From JAZKFT01 sp965246935 (GTDB taxonomy: Bacteria > Bacteroidota > Bacteroidia > Chitinophagales > Chitinophagaceae): a DNA stretch of 64,000 bases. Made by a program: the position numbers and the translations under genes. The stretch covers positions 226,364 to 290,363 of the forward strand of contig CBDFGC010000025.1 in assembly GCA_965246935.1 (NCBI GenBank), in the 5' to 3' direction. The notes under the pieces were generated by a model. The model did no database searches and was not told where the DNA came from. It worked only from the letters and a program-made list of their open reading frames with translations. Shown here piece after piece: positions 20,505 to 29,104 of the stretch (positions are counted from its first letter, which is position 1; each line of letters opens with the position of its first letter).

Positions 20505-21812
20505 ATGACCGACAGCCGAATCTTAATCCTTGCCGGAAATTTTTATCCTGAGCCTACAGGTATTGGTAAATACAATGGGGAGATGATAGAATGGCTAGCA
20601 AAAAATGGCTATAAAATCACTGTCATCACTACTTTTCCATACTATCCACATTGGAAAGTGCAGGAGCCTTACACCAAACGCCGGTATTGGTTTAAAAACG
20701 AAAAGAAAACATTTACAGAAGCAAGTACACCTGTAGAAGTAATCAGGTGCCCACATTATGTACCGAAACATCCTTCCGGTGCCAAAAGGATCATTTCTGA
20801 CTTTTCAATTGTGTTTGTTACCTTTTTAGTGATTTTAAAATTAATGTTCAGGCCAAAATATCGCTACGTAATGACGGTAGCTCCGCCTTTTCAGACCGGT
20901 ATATTAGCCGTCATGTATAAAAAGCTCAAGGGATCCAAAATACTTTACCATGTTCAGGATCTTCAGGTAGATGCTGCCCGTGAACTGGGCATGATAAAAT
21001 CCAAGTTATTTATCAACACCTTATTCCGTATTGAAAAATATATACTTACCCATACAGATCATATCAGTAGCATATCGGGTGGAATGATTGAACGTATTAA
21101 GAACAAAGTAAATAAGGAAATACATTTTCTACCTAATTGGGTGGAAACGGATCAGTTCTTCCCCATTTCTGATAAGGCAAGTATAAAAGAATCATTTGGT
21201 TTTTCCGCTACGGATATAATAATATTATATTCTGGCGCTATAGGCCAAAAGCAGGGTATTGAGATGGTATTACATACGGCTAATTCGCTAAAAGAGCGTT
21301 CTGATATCAAATTTGTGATTTGTGGAGTAGGGCCATACAAAATGCACCTGGTACAATTGCAAAAGAGCCTGGGTTTGAGCAATGTAATTTTCCTTCCATT
21401 GCAACCCTATGAAAAGTTTAATGAGTTTTTAAATATGGCTGACCTACACCTGGTTTTGCAAAAGGCCGGTGCGAATGATTTAGTAATGCCTTCAAAACTA
21501 TCTACTATTTTATCGGTCGGCGGATTAGCAATCGTATCAGCACAACCTGAAACAAGCTTATATAACTATATTGCTTCAAACGAAATTGGGATTGTAACAG
21601 AACCTGATGATCAGCATGCTTTAAAAGAAGTAATTCTGAATACACTAAGTACAGATCAGTCTTATATACAGTCCAATGCCCGATCGTATGCTGAATCGTA
21701 TCTTTCAATTAATAAAATTCTGGCCAGGTATTTTTATGAGATAACGAACAACTCAAAACATACGATTACCCGCTCCAACCCGGCTATTGTAAAATATTCT
21801 AATTCCATTTAA
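20505..21812 (+). CDS. WcaI-family glycosyltransferase
   Basis: A 435-residue GT-B enzyme of the WcaI (colanic-acid-type) family. It shows RILILAGNFYPEPTGIGKYN at the N terminus, then VITTFPYYPHW, YRYVMTVAPPFQTG and YHVQDLQVDAARELGMI, and a donor domain with LYSGAIGQKQGIEMV and VMPSKLSTILSVGGLAI. The last of these replaces the usual E-x7-E site, as is normal in this family. It adds a sugar to the lipid-linked intermediate. Its neighbour downstream is the initiating phosphoglycosyltransferase. The 155-base gap between them holds operator-like repeats, so the two may be regulated separately. Confidence 0.87.
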   Translation: MTDSRILILAGNFYPEPTGIGKYNGEMIEWLAKNGYKITVITTFPYYPHWKVQEPYTKRRYWFKNEKKTFTEASTPVEVIRCPHYVPKHPSGAKRIISDFSIVFVTFLVILKLMFRPKYRYVMTVAPPFQTGILAVMYKKLKGSKILYHVQDLQVDAARELGMIKSKLFINTLFRIEKYILTHTDHISSISGGMIERIKNKVNKEIHFLPNWVETDQFFPISDKASIKESFGFSATDIIILYSGAIGQKQGIEMVLHTANSLKERSDIKFVICGVGPYKMHLVQLQKSLGLSNVIFLPLQPYEKFNEFLNMADLHLVLQKAGANDLVMPSKLSTILSVGGLAIVSAQPETSLYNYIASNEIGIVTEPDDQHALKEVILNTLSTDQSYIQSNARSYAESYLSINKILARYFYEITNNSKHTITRSNPAIVKYSNSI

Positions 21813-21860
21813 CAGGGTTTATTTACCCAGGCAATTTCTTATTCATTTACAACTACACCG

Positions 21861-21881
21861 TATTTCAATTTTATTGAAATA
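21861..21881. terminator. AT-rich palindrome after the WcaI-like gene
   Basis: Arms tatttcaat (21861-21869) and attgaaata (21873-21881) are perfect inverted repeats around a 3-base loop, followed closely by a T-run (acctttttg). It could be a weak terminator for the gene ending at 21812. The stem has only AT-rich pairs, so a protein-binding site is an equal alternative. Confidence 0.35.
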
Positions 21882-21891
21882 CCTTTTTGTG

Positions 21892-21949
21892 CTTGTAAGT
21901 GTTTACAAGTTGTAGTAATCTAATCATCATCTGTAAGTGTTTACACTTA
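21892..21949. promoter_or_regulatory. paired operator-like palindromes upstream of the phosphoglycosyltransferase gene
   Basis: The 14-base sequence tgtaagtgtttaca occurs twice, at 21894-21907 and 21932-21945, 38 bases apart. The first copy sits in the palindrome cttgtaa-gtgt-ttacaag. The second overlaps a longer palindrome, taagtgt-tt-acactta, at 21934-21949. The second copy ends about 20 bases before the start codon at 21968, where a bound repressor would block transcription or initiation. The regulator is not known. Spacing and symmetry are read from sequence; function is inferred. Confidence 0.55.
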
Positions 21950-21967
21950 TAATATACAAATATCACA

Positions 21968-23368
21968 ATGAACAGTCGCTATTTACACCATTTAAGAGTA
22001 TCACTGATTACTCTTGATTTATTTTTAATTGATGCAGTTTTTATTCCAGGATGGTATTTTTTTCAGTTGCATAGCTTAATCCTGCATTCCGTTGCCTACA
22101 TTTATCTATGTATTTTCCTAAACGCTTCCTGGCTTGTTTCTGCATGGTTTGGGAATATATACCATTCAAAGAATATTGTTTCTTTCGAGCAATTTACCCG
22201 TTGTTCCATGTATGCTTTCCTGTACTTTGTTGGATTCGTATCTATATATCTCTATATATTCAGGCAAATTGAAATTTCCAGATTTTTTTACCTGATGTTT
22301 ATTATTGGTCTTGCCGGTGGTTTATTGTTTAACCGTTTTATGCACCTCGCTTTCCTGCAATACATTAAGCATAAAGATAAAGTTACTAATAAAGTAATCA
22401 TTATCGGCTATAACAATCTATCAAAAAAGATTGCCGGTTATCTTTCTGCTGATGGCGCTGATGGCGTACCCAAAGAAATTCTTGGATATTGCGAAGAGTA
22501 TTCCAATATAAAAGAGCTTTCACATTATCCAATTTTAGGTGATATAAAAAGCACTGTTGATACCTGTAAACGTTTAGGAGCTACAGAAATATATTCTACT
22601 ATAGCGCCGGAACAACAACCACTTATTTATGAACTTATGCAGAACGCAGATAGGAACTGCATCCGTTTTAAAATAATTCCGGATATTTCATTATATGTAA
22701 AAAAGCAGGTCCATATCGATTTTTTAAATGAAATACCCGTCATTTCCATGCGGGCAGACCCTTTGGAAGATTTAGGCAACCGGATAAAAAAAAGAGCAGC
22801 TGATCTGTTGGTAAGTTCCTTCTTTATTTTGTTTTTTCTTTCCTGGATGATTCCAATTATCGGACTGCTAATATGGCTTGAAAACCGGGGGCCTATATTT
22901 TTTAAGCAGGCAAGAAGTGGTAAAGGCAATGAAAGCTTTAATTGCTTAAAATTTAGAAGTATGCGTAATAATTCTGCAGCAAATGAACGTCAGGCTACCA
23001 GGTATGATGATCGTATAACCCGGGTAGGGAAATTTTTAAGGCGTACCAGTCTGGATGAGTTTCCGCAGTTTTTAAATGTATTTATGGGTAATATGAGTGT
23101 GGTAGGTCCCCGGCCGCATATGCTAAAACATACGGCTGAATACTCACGGCTCATTGGGCATTATATGGTACGTCAGTTTTTAAAGCCTGGCATCACTGGT
23201 TGGGCACAGGTAAATGGCTACCGGGGCGAAACGCATGCCATTGAACAAATGCAGAAACGGGTTGAATATGATTTGTGGTATTTGGAAAACTGGACGCCCT
23301 GGCTTGATCTAAAAATTGTTTTTTTAACTGCATTCAATATCTTGCGTGGCGAGAAAAATGCTCACTAA
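21968..23368 (+). CDS. initiating polyprenyl-phosphate glycosylphosphotransferase (WcaJ-type)
   Basis: A 466-residue membrane enzyme that starts glycan assembly by moving a sugar-1-phosphate (commonly glucose-1-phosphate) from UDP-sugar to undecaprenyl phosphate. Four N-terminal membrane segments lie within residues 1-130, then a nucleotide-binding-like domain (KVIIIGYNNLSKKIAGYL), a fifth hydrophobic segment near 280-305 and the catalytic domain. The catalytic part shows FKQARSGKGN, KFRSMR, RRTSLDEFPQFLNVF, MSVVGPRPH and KPGITGWAQVNGYRGE, all hallmarks of the bacterial sugar transferase family. The gene follows two operator-like repeats and precedes a tRNA-Ser. It would be the first committed step for the adjacent locus. 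Confidence 0.93.
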   Translation: MNSRYLHHLRVSLITLDLFLIDAVFIPGWYFFQLHSLILHSVAYIYLCIFLNASWLVSAWFGNIYHSKNIVSFEQFTRCSMYAFLYFVGFVSIYLYIFRQIEISRFFYLMFIIGLAGGLLFNRFMHLAFLQYIKHKDKVTNKVIIIGYNNLSKKIAGYLSADGADGVPKEILGYCEEYSNIKELSHYPILGDIKSTVDTCKRLGATEIYSTIAPEQQPLIYELMQNADRNCIRFKIIPDISLYVKKQVHIDFLNEIPVISMRADPLEDLGNRIKKRAADLLVSSFFILFFLSWMIPIIGLLIWLENRGPIFFKQARSGKGNESFNCLKFRSMRNNSAANERQATRYDDRITRVGKFLRRTSLDEFPQFLNVFMGNMSVVGPRPHMLKHTAEYSRLIGHYMVRQFLKPGITGWAQVNGYRGETHAIEQMQKRVEYDLWYLENWTPWLDLKIVFLTAFNILRGEKNAH

Positions 23369-23431
23369 CCTTATAAAAGATTTTCCACTTATTTATTTCA
23401 TGGTATAAATTTGTAAACCCGCACGCAATCT

Positions 23432-23518
23432 GGAAAAGTGCCAGAGTGGTTGAACGGGCCGCACTCGAAATGCGGTGTACCTGCAAGGGTATCGGGGGTT
23501 CGAATCCCTCCTTTTCCG
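23432..23518 (+). tRNA. tRNA-Ser (anticodon CGA)
   Basis: An 87-base class II tRNA. Acceptor arms are ggaaaag and cttttcc. The anticodon stem ccgca/tgcgg encloses the loop ctcgaaa (anticodon CGA, reading UCG). A long variable arm follows (tgtacctgcaagggtat), then the T arm with ggttcgaatcc. The discriminator is G, usual for serine tRNAs, and CCA is not encoded. A hairpin with a T-run follows. Confidence 0.96.
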
Positions 23519-23547
23519 CAACTTGAAAGATACCAGTACTGATTTGT

Positions 23548-23588
23548 AAAAGGTATGTGGCTGATAAACTGCATACCTTTTTGTTTTT
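23548..23588 (+). terminator. intrinsic terminator after tRNA-Ser
   Basis: Arms aaaaggtatg (23548-23557) and catacctttt (23572-23581) form a 10-base-pair stem with a 14-base loop, followed by tgttttta. It ends about 65 bases before the dgt start codon, so dgt is probably transcribed separately. Confidence 0.7.
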
Positions 23589-23654
23589 ATTGAATGAAAT
23601 CATTTTTCTCCCCATCATTGCCGGAGTCAGAATACACGGAATACTGTATTTTCA

Positions 23655-25004
23655 ATGATTATGGAATGGAAACAATTACTGTCCAACAAAAGGTTTGGTA
23701 AAGAAGCCCTGCCTGACACCGGAACAGATGCAGCCCGGTCCGATTTTCAGCGGGATTATGACCGGCTGATATTTTCATCTCCTTTCAGAAGGCTGCAAAA
23801 TAAAACCCAGGTTTTTCCGCTGCCGGGCAGTGTGTTTGTACACAACCGGCTTACGCATAGCCTGGAGGTTGCCAGTGTAGGCCGCTCTATGGGCACCCTG
23901 TTCTATCAAAAAGTAAAAGGGCTGAACCACGCATTGGTGGCTGACTGTCCATTAATAAGTGAAATAGGTAATATTGTGGCGGCTGCTGCCATTGCACACG
24001 ATTTAGGAAATCCCGCATTCGGGCATTCCGGAGAAGCAGCCATTTCGAGGTATTTTACAGATGGCGATGGGCGAAGATTTGAAGGGGAGGTAACCGAAAA
24101 GCAATGGAAAGACCTGACTCATTTTGAAGGGAATGCTAATGCCATCCGTATACTAACCCACTCTTTCACCGGCAAGGGAAATGATGCATACGCTCTAACC
24201 TATTCTACGCTTGCTACCATTGCCAAGTATCCGTGTGCTTCAACAGCAGGCCATGTAAAAGGCTTGGTCAACCGGAAGAAATATGGATTTTTTCAATCGG
24301 AGCAGGAAAGCTTTCAAAAGATTGCCGCAGAGATAGGGTTGCAACTTGAACAGGAAAATCCGCTGATTTATAAACGGCATCCGTTGGTGTACCTGGTGGA
24401 AGCGGCTGACGATATTTGCTACAGCATTGTTGACCTGGAAGATGCACACCGGTTGAAAATTCTGAGCTTTGCAGAAGTAAAAGATTTGCTCTCACCGTTG
24501 TGTGGTGATAACATCAGCACCCGTTTGCAAAATGTGGCTGAAGATGAAGATGCTAAAGTGGGATTACTACGGGCAAAAGCAATTAATACACTCATTACCG
24601 TTTGTGCCAATCTTTTTTTTGAAGAACAGGAGGCAATACTATCCGGCCGGTTTAATAAAAGCCTGACCGAAGCGTTACCGGATAATTATTTAACCGCATG
24701 GAAGCAAATTGAAAAGATATCTATCGAAAAAATATATAATTCTGCTGCTGTTATACAAAAGGAAGTAGCCGGGTACAAAATAATGGCCGGACTACTGGAA
24801 GATTTTATTCCTGCATTCATCAATAACGATACACACTATTATAAGAAACTGGTAAAACTAATACCACATCAATTTCTTACGATTCACACGGATACGTATT
24901 CTAAAATTCAATCAGTGCTTGATTTTGTTTCCGGCATGACGGATTTATATGCGGTAGAATTATACAGTAAAATACAGGGTCATTCTTTTCCGTCTTTAAG
25001 TTAG
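23655..25004 (+). CDS. dgt: deoxyguanosinetriphosphate triphosphohydrolase (dGTPase)
   Basis: A 449-residue HD-domain enzyme that cleaves dGTP to deoxyguanosine and triphosphate, controlling dNTP pools. Key features are FSSPFRRLQNKTQVFPL, NRLTHSLEVASVGR with the metal-binding His at residue 68, and AIAHDLGNPAFGHSGE with the HD pair at 115-116. Later come THFEGNANAIRIL and AADDICYSIVDLEDAH, all standard for the dGTPase family. Two starts are possible (23655 and 23661); both keep the whole domain. It stands alone between a tRNA and a convergent surface-protein gene. Confidence 0.95.
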   Translation: MIMEWKQLLSNKRFGKEALPDTGTDAARSDFQRDYDRLIFSSPFRRLQNKTQVFPLPGSVFVHNRLTHSLEVASVGRSMGTLFYQKVKGLNHALVADCPLISEIGNIVAAAAIAHDLGNPAFGHSGEAAISRYFTDGDGRRFEGEVTEKQWKDLTHFEGNANAIRILTHSFTGKGNDAYALTYSTLATIAKYPCASTAGHVKGLVNRKKYGFFQSEQESFQKIAAEIGLQLEQENPLIYKRHPLVYLVEAADDICYSIVDLEDAHRLKILSFAEVKDLLSPLCGDNISTRLQNVAEDEDAKVGLLRAKAINTLITVCANLFFEEQEAILSGRFNKSLTEALPDNYLTAWKQIEKISIEKIYNSAAVIQKEVAGYKIMAGLLEDFIPAFINNDTHYYKKLVKLIPHQFLTIHTDTYSKIQSVLDFVSGMTDLYAVELYSKIQGHSFPSLS

Positions 25005-25381
25005 CGGTACCGTGCATTTTAAAATGAGGACTTGTTGCAAATGAAGGCTACCAAAGCTTTAGCCCTGTTATGCCAGATCAAAATAGGCAATGGACAGTAA
25101 GCAATGTGCAAATCTGATTTAGAAAGCAAAAATGAAGTAATACCTAAATTGAATTTAATATTATAGGTAAGTGTTTTCTATCAACCTCACATGGTTTTGC
25201 ATAAATTCAGAAATTTTACAATGTCGAAGCGGAAGAGCGGCTTGTGAGAAATTATACCATATTAAAACATCGGCAGAAAATAACCGGTTGGCTAACACTT
25301 ATCTGTTTATTGCTGATTGTCCGTTGCCTATTTGAATTCAATATTTTACGGCAGACAGGTATCAATAAAATGAGGTTCATT
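25005..25381. other. intergenic spacer between dgt and a convergent gene
   Basis: This 377-base spacer has no supported gene; the plus-strand open frame from 25244 mostly runs antisense through the end of the minus-strand surface gene. It holds atgtgcaaatctga at 25104-25117, also found in the spacer at 47080-47093. No clear terminator hairpin was seen. Confidence 0.55.
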
Positions 25382-28270
25382 TTATTTCAGCAGCATAAAA
25401 CTTCCATTTCTGGTCAGCGTTTGTCCTGCATCACAAACGGCTTCAAGCATAAACACATACGCACCAGCAGGCTGTGGCTCGCCCTTATACCTGCCATCCC
25501 AGCCGAACCGTATATCATTAGGCGAAAAATTGGATACCTGGTACATACGCTGACCTGCCCGGTTATACACAGCAAAGTTTTTTATAATACCAACGCCACG
25601 GGTCAACGGATAATAATAATCATTTAAACCATTATTATCAGGCGAAAATGCAGTTGGCATTAGCAGGTAAGCGTCTTTGCATTCCACTAAAATCCTTACT
25701 GTATCTTTTGCTACACAGCCATCTGCAGAGGTTGCCATTACCGTATAGATTTGTGAAAAAAGATTACGCCCCGTTGGGATAGCGCAATCGGTACAATTTA
25801 GTTGTGTACCGGGTGTCCAGCGATAACTCACTACATTGGAGCTATAGGTAGGCTGAAAATTAAACAACGCATTATACGGATACGTTTGGGATGGCCCTGC
25901 ATCAACCGAAACTACCGGATATATAACAATATTCAGTGTAGCCGTATCGCTGAAGCAGCCGGCAGAATCAGTAAGTGCAACCTGGTATTGCGTGGTTTGA
26001 GCGGGACTTGCTACCGGATTATAAGCTGTTGCAGAAGATAACCCGGCAGCAGGAAGCCACAATACCTGTTTGCCGGGAGGCATCGCCATCAATTTTACTT
26101 TATCATTCAGGCAAATGGATGTATCGGTAAACGAAGTAGTTGCAGTAAATGGCGAAAATACTTTTACAACAGATGTATCAGCACTGCTGCAACCAAATGT
26201 ATTAAAAGAAGTAGCAACGAACGCTGTCGTTATGGAAGGCGATACATTCACCGTATCACACAGTGGACAACTTACCTGTGCAGCAGGGGTCCATCGTACA
26301 GAATCCGAATGAAAGCTAATCAGTGTTTTTACCTGACCGGCGCAAAGAGTATCTACCGATGGAATACTACGCACAAAAGGAATCGGATTGACGGTGATGG
26401 TTTTCTTCAGGCTATCGCTGCACCCGTTTTTATCTGTTCCAAAAAGAGCAGCAACATAATTTCCGGTGGCAGAATATTGATGGGACGGAGGTTGATAAAA
26501 GGTATCATTAACGGGCCGGTCGCCAAAGTTCCAATAATATAATCTTACTGAGTCGGCCGGGTAAAAAGGGTTTGACGTATTGGTAACCGCAAGTGTACTA
26601 TTGAGACAGACATTGTCAGTTGAATTGAAGTTCAACTGAATACCCCGAACCCGTAATGAGTTTGCCTGTATCACTGTATCCGGGCAGTACCCGGAACCAT
26701 TATCAATGATTACACTGTTGCGAAACACCCCTAAATTACGGGTGTTGTAACTACTAATAGCCGAATTAGATATAGGACCTAACAGGTCACCTGCCACCCA
26801 CCACGTGTAGTTTGCAGATGGATTTACATAATTGCCGGTTATATTGAGCGATATAGGGGCGCCCTTGCACACCAGCGTATCAGTGCCAACCAGCGCAGGT
26901 ACGGCATAATATACGGTTTGCTTGAATGAATCCACACAATTAGCAACAGAATCAACAACAGTAAGGCTTGCAAGAAACTGTCCCGGTGCAAGGTAGGTAT
27001 GCGAAACAGTATTATTGTTATTGGAAGAAGCGCCGTCGCCAAAACGCCAGGAAGAGCTGCTTATATTGCCCAGGCTGGTATTGGTAAAAGTAAATGTTTG
27101 CCTGCCGGCGCAACTGTTGGCTGATGTAAAATTAGCAATGACGCCTGTTATAAAAGCATTCAATAGTTGTATGGCGCCGGCACAGCCATTAAAACTGGGT
27201 GTTACAGAAATTGCTTTGTTTCCCAGGGTTGTATATTTATGTAGCGTGGTATTGTAACTAATATTGGCAGAGGTACCATCTCCAAAATCCCAGGCATAGT
27301 TAGTAGCGTTAGTTGCCGTGCAGTTTAATACCAGTTTTTCTGAGCCGCAAATCGTATCCTTAGTTAAATAGGCAACAGGGTTTGCAGGCGGGGTACCAAA
27401 GGCCAACAGTGGAAAATTATACGTATTGGTACAGCCTTCATCAGTAATAATACTAAGCGATGGATTGTAACTGCCAACTGTAGTATAAGTATGACTAGTA
27501 TTACCACCTGTTGTATTTGCTATAGCCGAATCACCAAAGTTCCAGGTATAATTTGTAACGCTTCCGCCGGCCGGCACCAGCACGCTGGCATTATATACAG
27601 CAGTGGCAGGTATGCACCCGCTTTGCGGAGAAACAGTAGCTGTAATAAAGGGTGCCAGTACTCTTACCTGGGTAAAAGCTGTAGCAGTGCAACCCTGTAT
27701 ATTGGCAGCAGTAACTGATATAATATAATTACCAAATGCTGTATAGGTATGCGTATTAATTGCACTGTCTGTGGTTTGAGTATTGCCATCACCAAAACTC
27801 CATACGAAAGGGGCATTGCCACTTGCTGTGAATGTTACCGGGCCGGGTTTACAGAGATAGTTCCTGCCGGGCGTAACACTTACAGATGCAGCCGGATTGA
27901 CGATGATTGTTTTTGAAATTGTTACTGCGGCATTGTCGTACACAACCGTAAGTTTTACGGTATAGTTGCCGGCATTTGTATAAGTAGTAGCCGGGTTTGC
28001 AGCATTACTAATAGTACCATTGCCCAGATCCCAGATAAAACCGGTTGGCGTACCGGTAGCTGTTTGTGTAAATTGTATATTGGCAGGACTGCATAACAAG
28101 CCTCCTGTTGAACTATATGTAAAATCGGCTGTTTGTGCTTTGCTTTGTAAAAATGTAAACAGGAATAATAAGATACCTATATATTTCCTGCTCACCGTAC
28201 TGAATTGTATTCGCAAACGTTGTGTTAAAGTAGTTTTCAGGAATATGGTTTTAGAGCAAATGCCAGGCAT
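25382..28270 (-). CDS. PKD-repeat surface protein with T9SS type B sorting domain
   Basis: A 962-residue exported protein. A hydrophobic signal (KYIGILLFLFTFLQSKAQ) ends near residue 46; the N terminus before it is unusually long, so the true start may lie further in. At least six PKD-like repeats carry the W-x-F-G-D type motif (WDLGNG, WSFGDG, WNFGDS, WDFGDG, WRFGDG, WNFGDR), each followed by a HTY/HKY...G-x-Y strand. The last roughly 90 residues are a gliding-motility-type C-terminal domain: LMPTAFSPDNNGLNDYY, NRAGQRMYQ, WDGRYKGEPQPAGAYVF. Such proteins leave the cell by type IX secretion and serve as adhesins or matrix components. The ligand is unknown. Confidence 0.88.
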   Translation of the reverse strand: MPGICSKTIFLKTTLTQRLRIQFSTVSRKYIGILLFLFTFLQSKAQTADFTYSSTGGLLCSPANIQFTQTATGTPTGFIWDLGNGTISNAANPATTYTNAGNYTVKLTVVYDNAAVTISKTIIVNPAASVSVTPGRNYLCKPGPVTFTASGNAPFVWSFGDGNTQTTDSAINTHTYTAFGNYIISVTAANIQGCTATAFTQVRVLAPFITATVSPQSGCIPATAVYNASVLVPAGGSVTNYTWNFGDSAIANTTGGNTSHTYTTVGSYNPSLSIITDEGCTNTYNFPLLAFGTPPANPVAYLTKDTICGSEKLVLNCTATNATNYAWDFGDGTSANISYNTTLHKYTTLGNKAISVTPSFNGCAGAIQLLNAFITGVIANFTSANSCAGRQTFTFTNTSLGNISSSSWRFGDGASSNNNNTVSHTYLAPGQFLASLTVVDSVANCVDSFKQTVYYAVPALVGTDTLVCKGAPISLNITGNYVNPSANYTWWVAGDLLGPISNSAISSYNTRNLGVFRNSVIIDNGSGYCPDTVIQANSLRVRGIQLNFNSTDNVCLNSTLAVTNTSNPFYPADSVRLYYWNFGDRPVNDTFYQPPSHQYSATGNYVAALFGTDKNGCSDSLKKTITVNPIPFVRSIPSVDTLCAGQVKTLISFHSDSVRWTPAAQVSCPLCDTVNVSPSITTAFVATSFNTFGCSSADTSVVKVFSPFTATTSFTDTSICLNDKVKLMAMPPGKQVLWLPAAGLSSATAYNPVASPAQTTQYQVALTDSAGCFSDTATLNIVIYPVVSVDAGPSQTYPYNALFNFQPTYSSNVVSYRWTPGTQLNCTDCAIPTGRNLFSQIYTVMATSADGCVAKDTVRILVECKDAYLLMPTAFSPDNNGLNDYYYPLTRGVGIIKNFAVYNRAGQRMYQVSNFSPNDIRFGWDGRYKGEPQPAGAYVFMLEAVCDAGQTLTRNGSFMLLK

Positions 28271-28466
28271 CTGATGGATTTATTTTAAAATACATGGCTG
28301 CCTGTCGGCAATTTAGCCTGATAACCGAATATAAAATCAAAAGCTTAAGACTTTATAGAGTCATATTCCTATAAGAATGCTGCCCTATTGTGCAAGAATC
28401 TTACCAAACACCTTTGTTCTTAAAACCGGAATGTTTAAGCCACGCCAGCAAAAATATAACACAAAT

Positions 28467-28501
28467 AGCAAAGGCTACCTTGAAGGCAGCCCTTTGCTAA
28501 G
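28467..28501 (-). terminator. hairpin downstream of the beta-barrel protein gene
   Basis: The sequence tagcaaaggctacc pairs with ggcagccctttgcta, with a one-base bulge and one mismatch, around a 5-base loop. It lies 17 bases after the minus-strand stop. The following minus-strand bases are only moderately T-rich, so this is a probable rather than certain terminator. Confidence 0.5.
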
Positions 28502-28517
28502 TGTTACAAATTAGTTT

Positions 28518-28994
28518 TTATTTCCTTAAATGAATCTGGAAACCAACACCAAGTGTAAAGAGGCCTTTGGAATGGCCGGTTTTATCATAATAAGCCGCTG
28601 TTTCCAAAGCAATGCTTTTGTTTAAGAACAGTGCATAACCAACACCTACACCTACGCCAACTTCGCTATCAGTGTTTTTAGCACCACCAACATTAATGCC
28701 GGCCTGGCCAAAAAACTTACCACTTGTTGAGGTACCGAAATAATAACGGGCAAAGGGACCAACAGTATAGGCATGATATCCATCAGTAGCATATACACTA
28801 AGACGTAAACCGGCAGCAAAATTATTGATAAAGAAATAACCTACATTCGGAGAAAGGGTAAACGCAGAGTTTCCATCAGAAGTTTGGAATGAGGCGCCAC
28901 CACCAAGCAGGTACGTTCCTTTTTCGGTTTGCGCACTTACCATAGCTATACTTAATCCTACAGCTACGATCATCAATAAAAATGTTTTTTTCAT
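28518..28994 (-). CDS. small outer-membrane beta-barrel protein
   Basis: With the start at 28994 the 158-residue product has a clean signal peptide (MKKTFLLMIVAVGLSIAMVSA, cut before Q). The mature part has alternating strands with glycine-rich turns (YLLGGGASFQTSDGN, AYTVGPFARYYFG, GKFFGQAGINVGGA, VGVGVGYALFL) and ends in a strand LFTLGVGFQIHLRK, as in eight-stranded OmpA/OmpX-like barrels. An upstream in-frame start at 29018 would only lengthen the signal. Function is unknown; a single-gene unit is likely because a hairpin follows. Confidence 0.82.
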   Translation of the reverse strand: MKKTFLLMIVAVGLSIAMVSAQTEKGTYLLGGGASFQTSDGNSAFTLSPNVGYFFINNFAAGLRLSVYATDGYHAYTVGPFARYYFGTSTSGKFFGQAGINVGGAKNTDSEVGVGVGVGYALFLNKSIALETAAYYDKTGHSKGLFTLGVGFQIHLRK

Positions 28995-29104
28995 AATCCT
29001 ATAATTTTTGGGCGGCAAAAGTAAGGGCCTATTTTACATAGCCAAATTTAAAATCTACGGCTGTTTTATTCCTTGCTGCAGCGTTGTTAAGCTATATGCT
29101 AATT

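Noticed and set aside
23432..23518. tRNA-Ser as an integration site for a genomic island
   Set aside because: No integrase gene next to it and no second copy of the tRNA 3' end was noticed in the window.
25244..25627. 127-codon plus-strand open frame
   Set aside because: Two thirds of it lies antisense to the conserved sorting domain of the minus-strand PKD protein; the product has no recognisable family and low-complexity basic composition.
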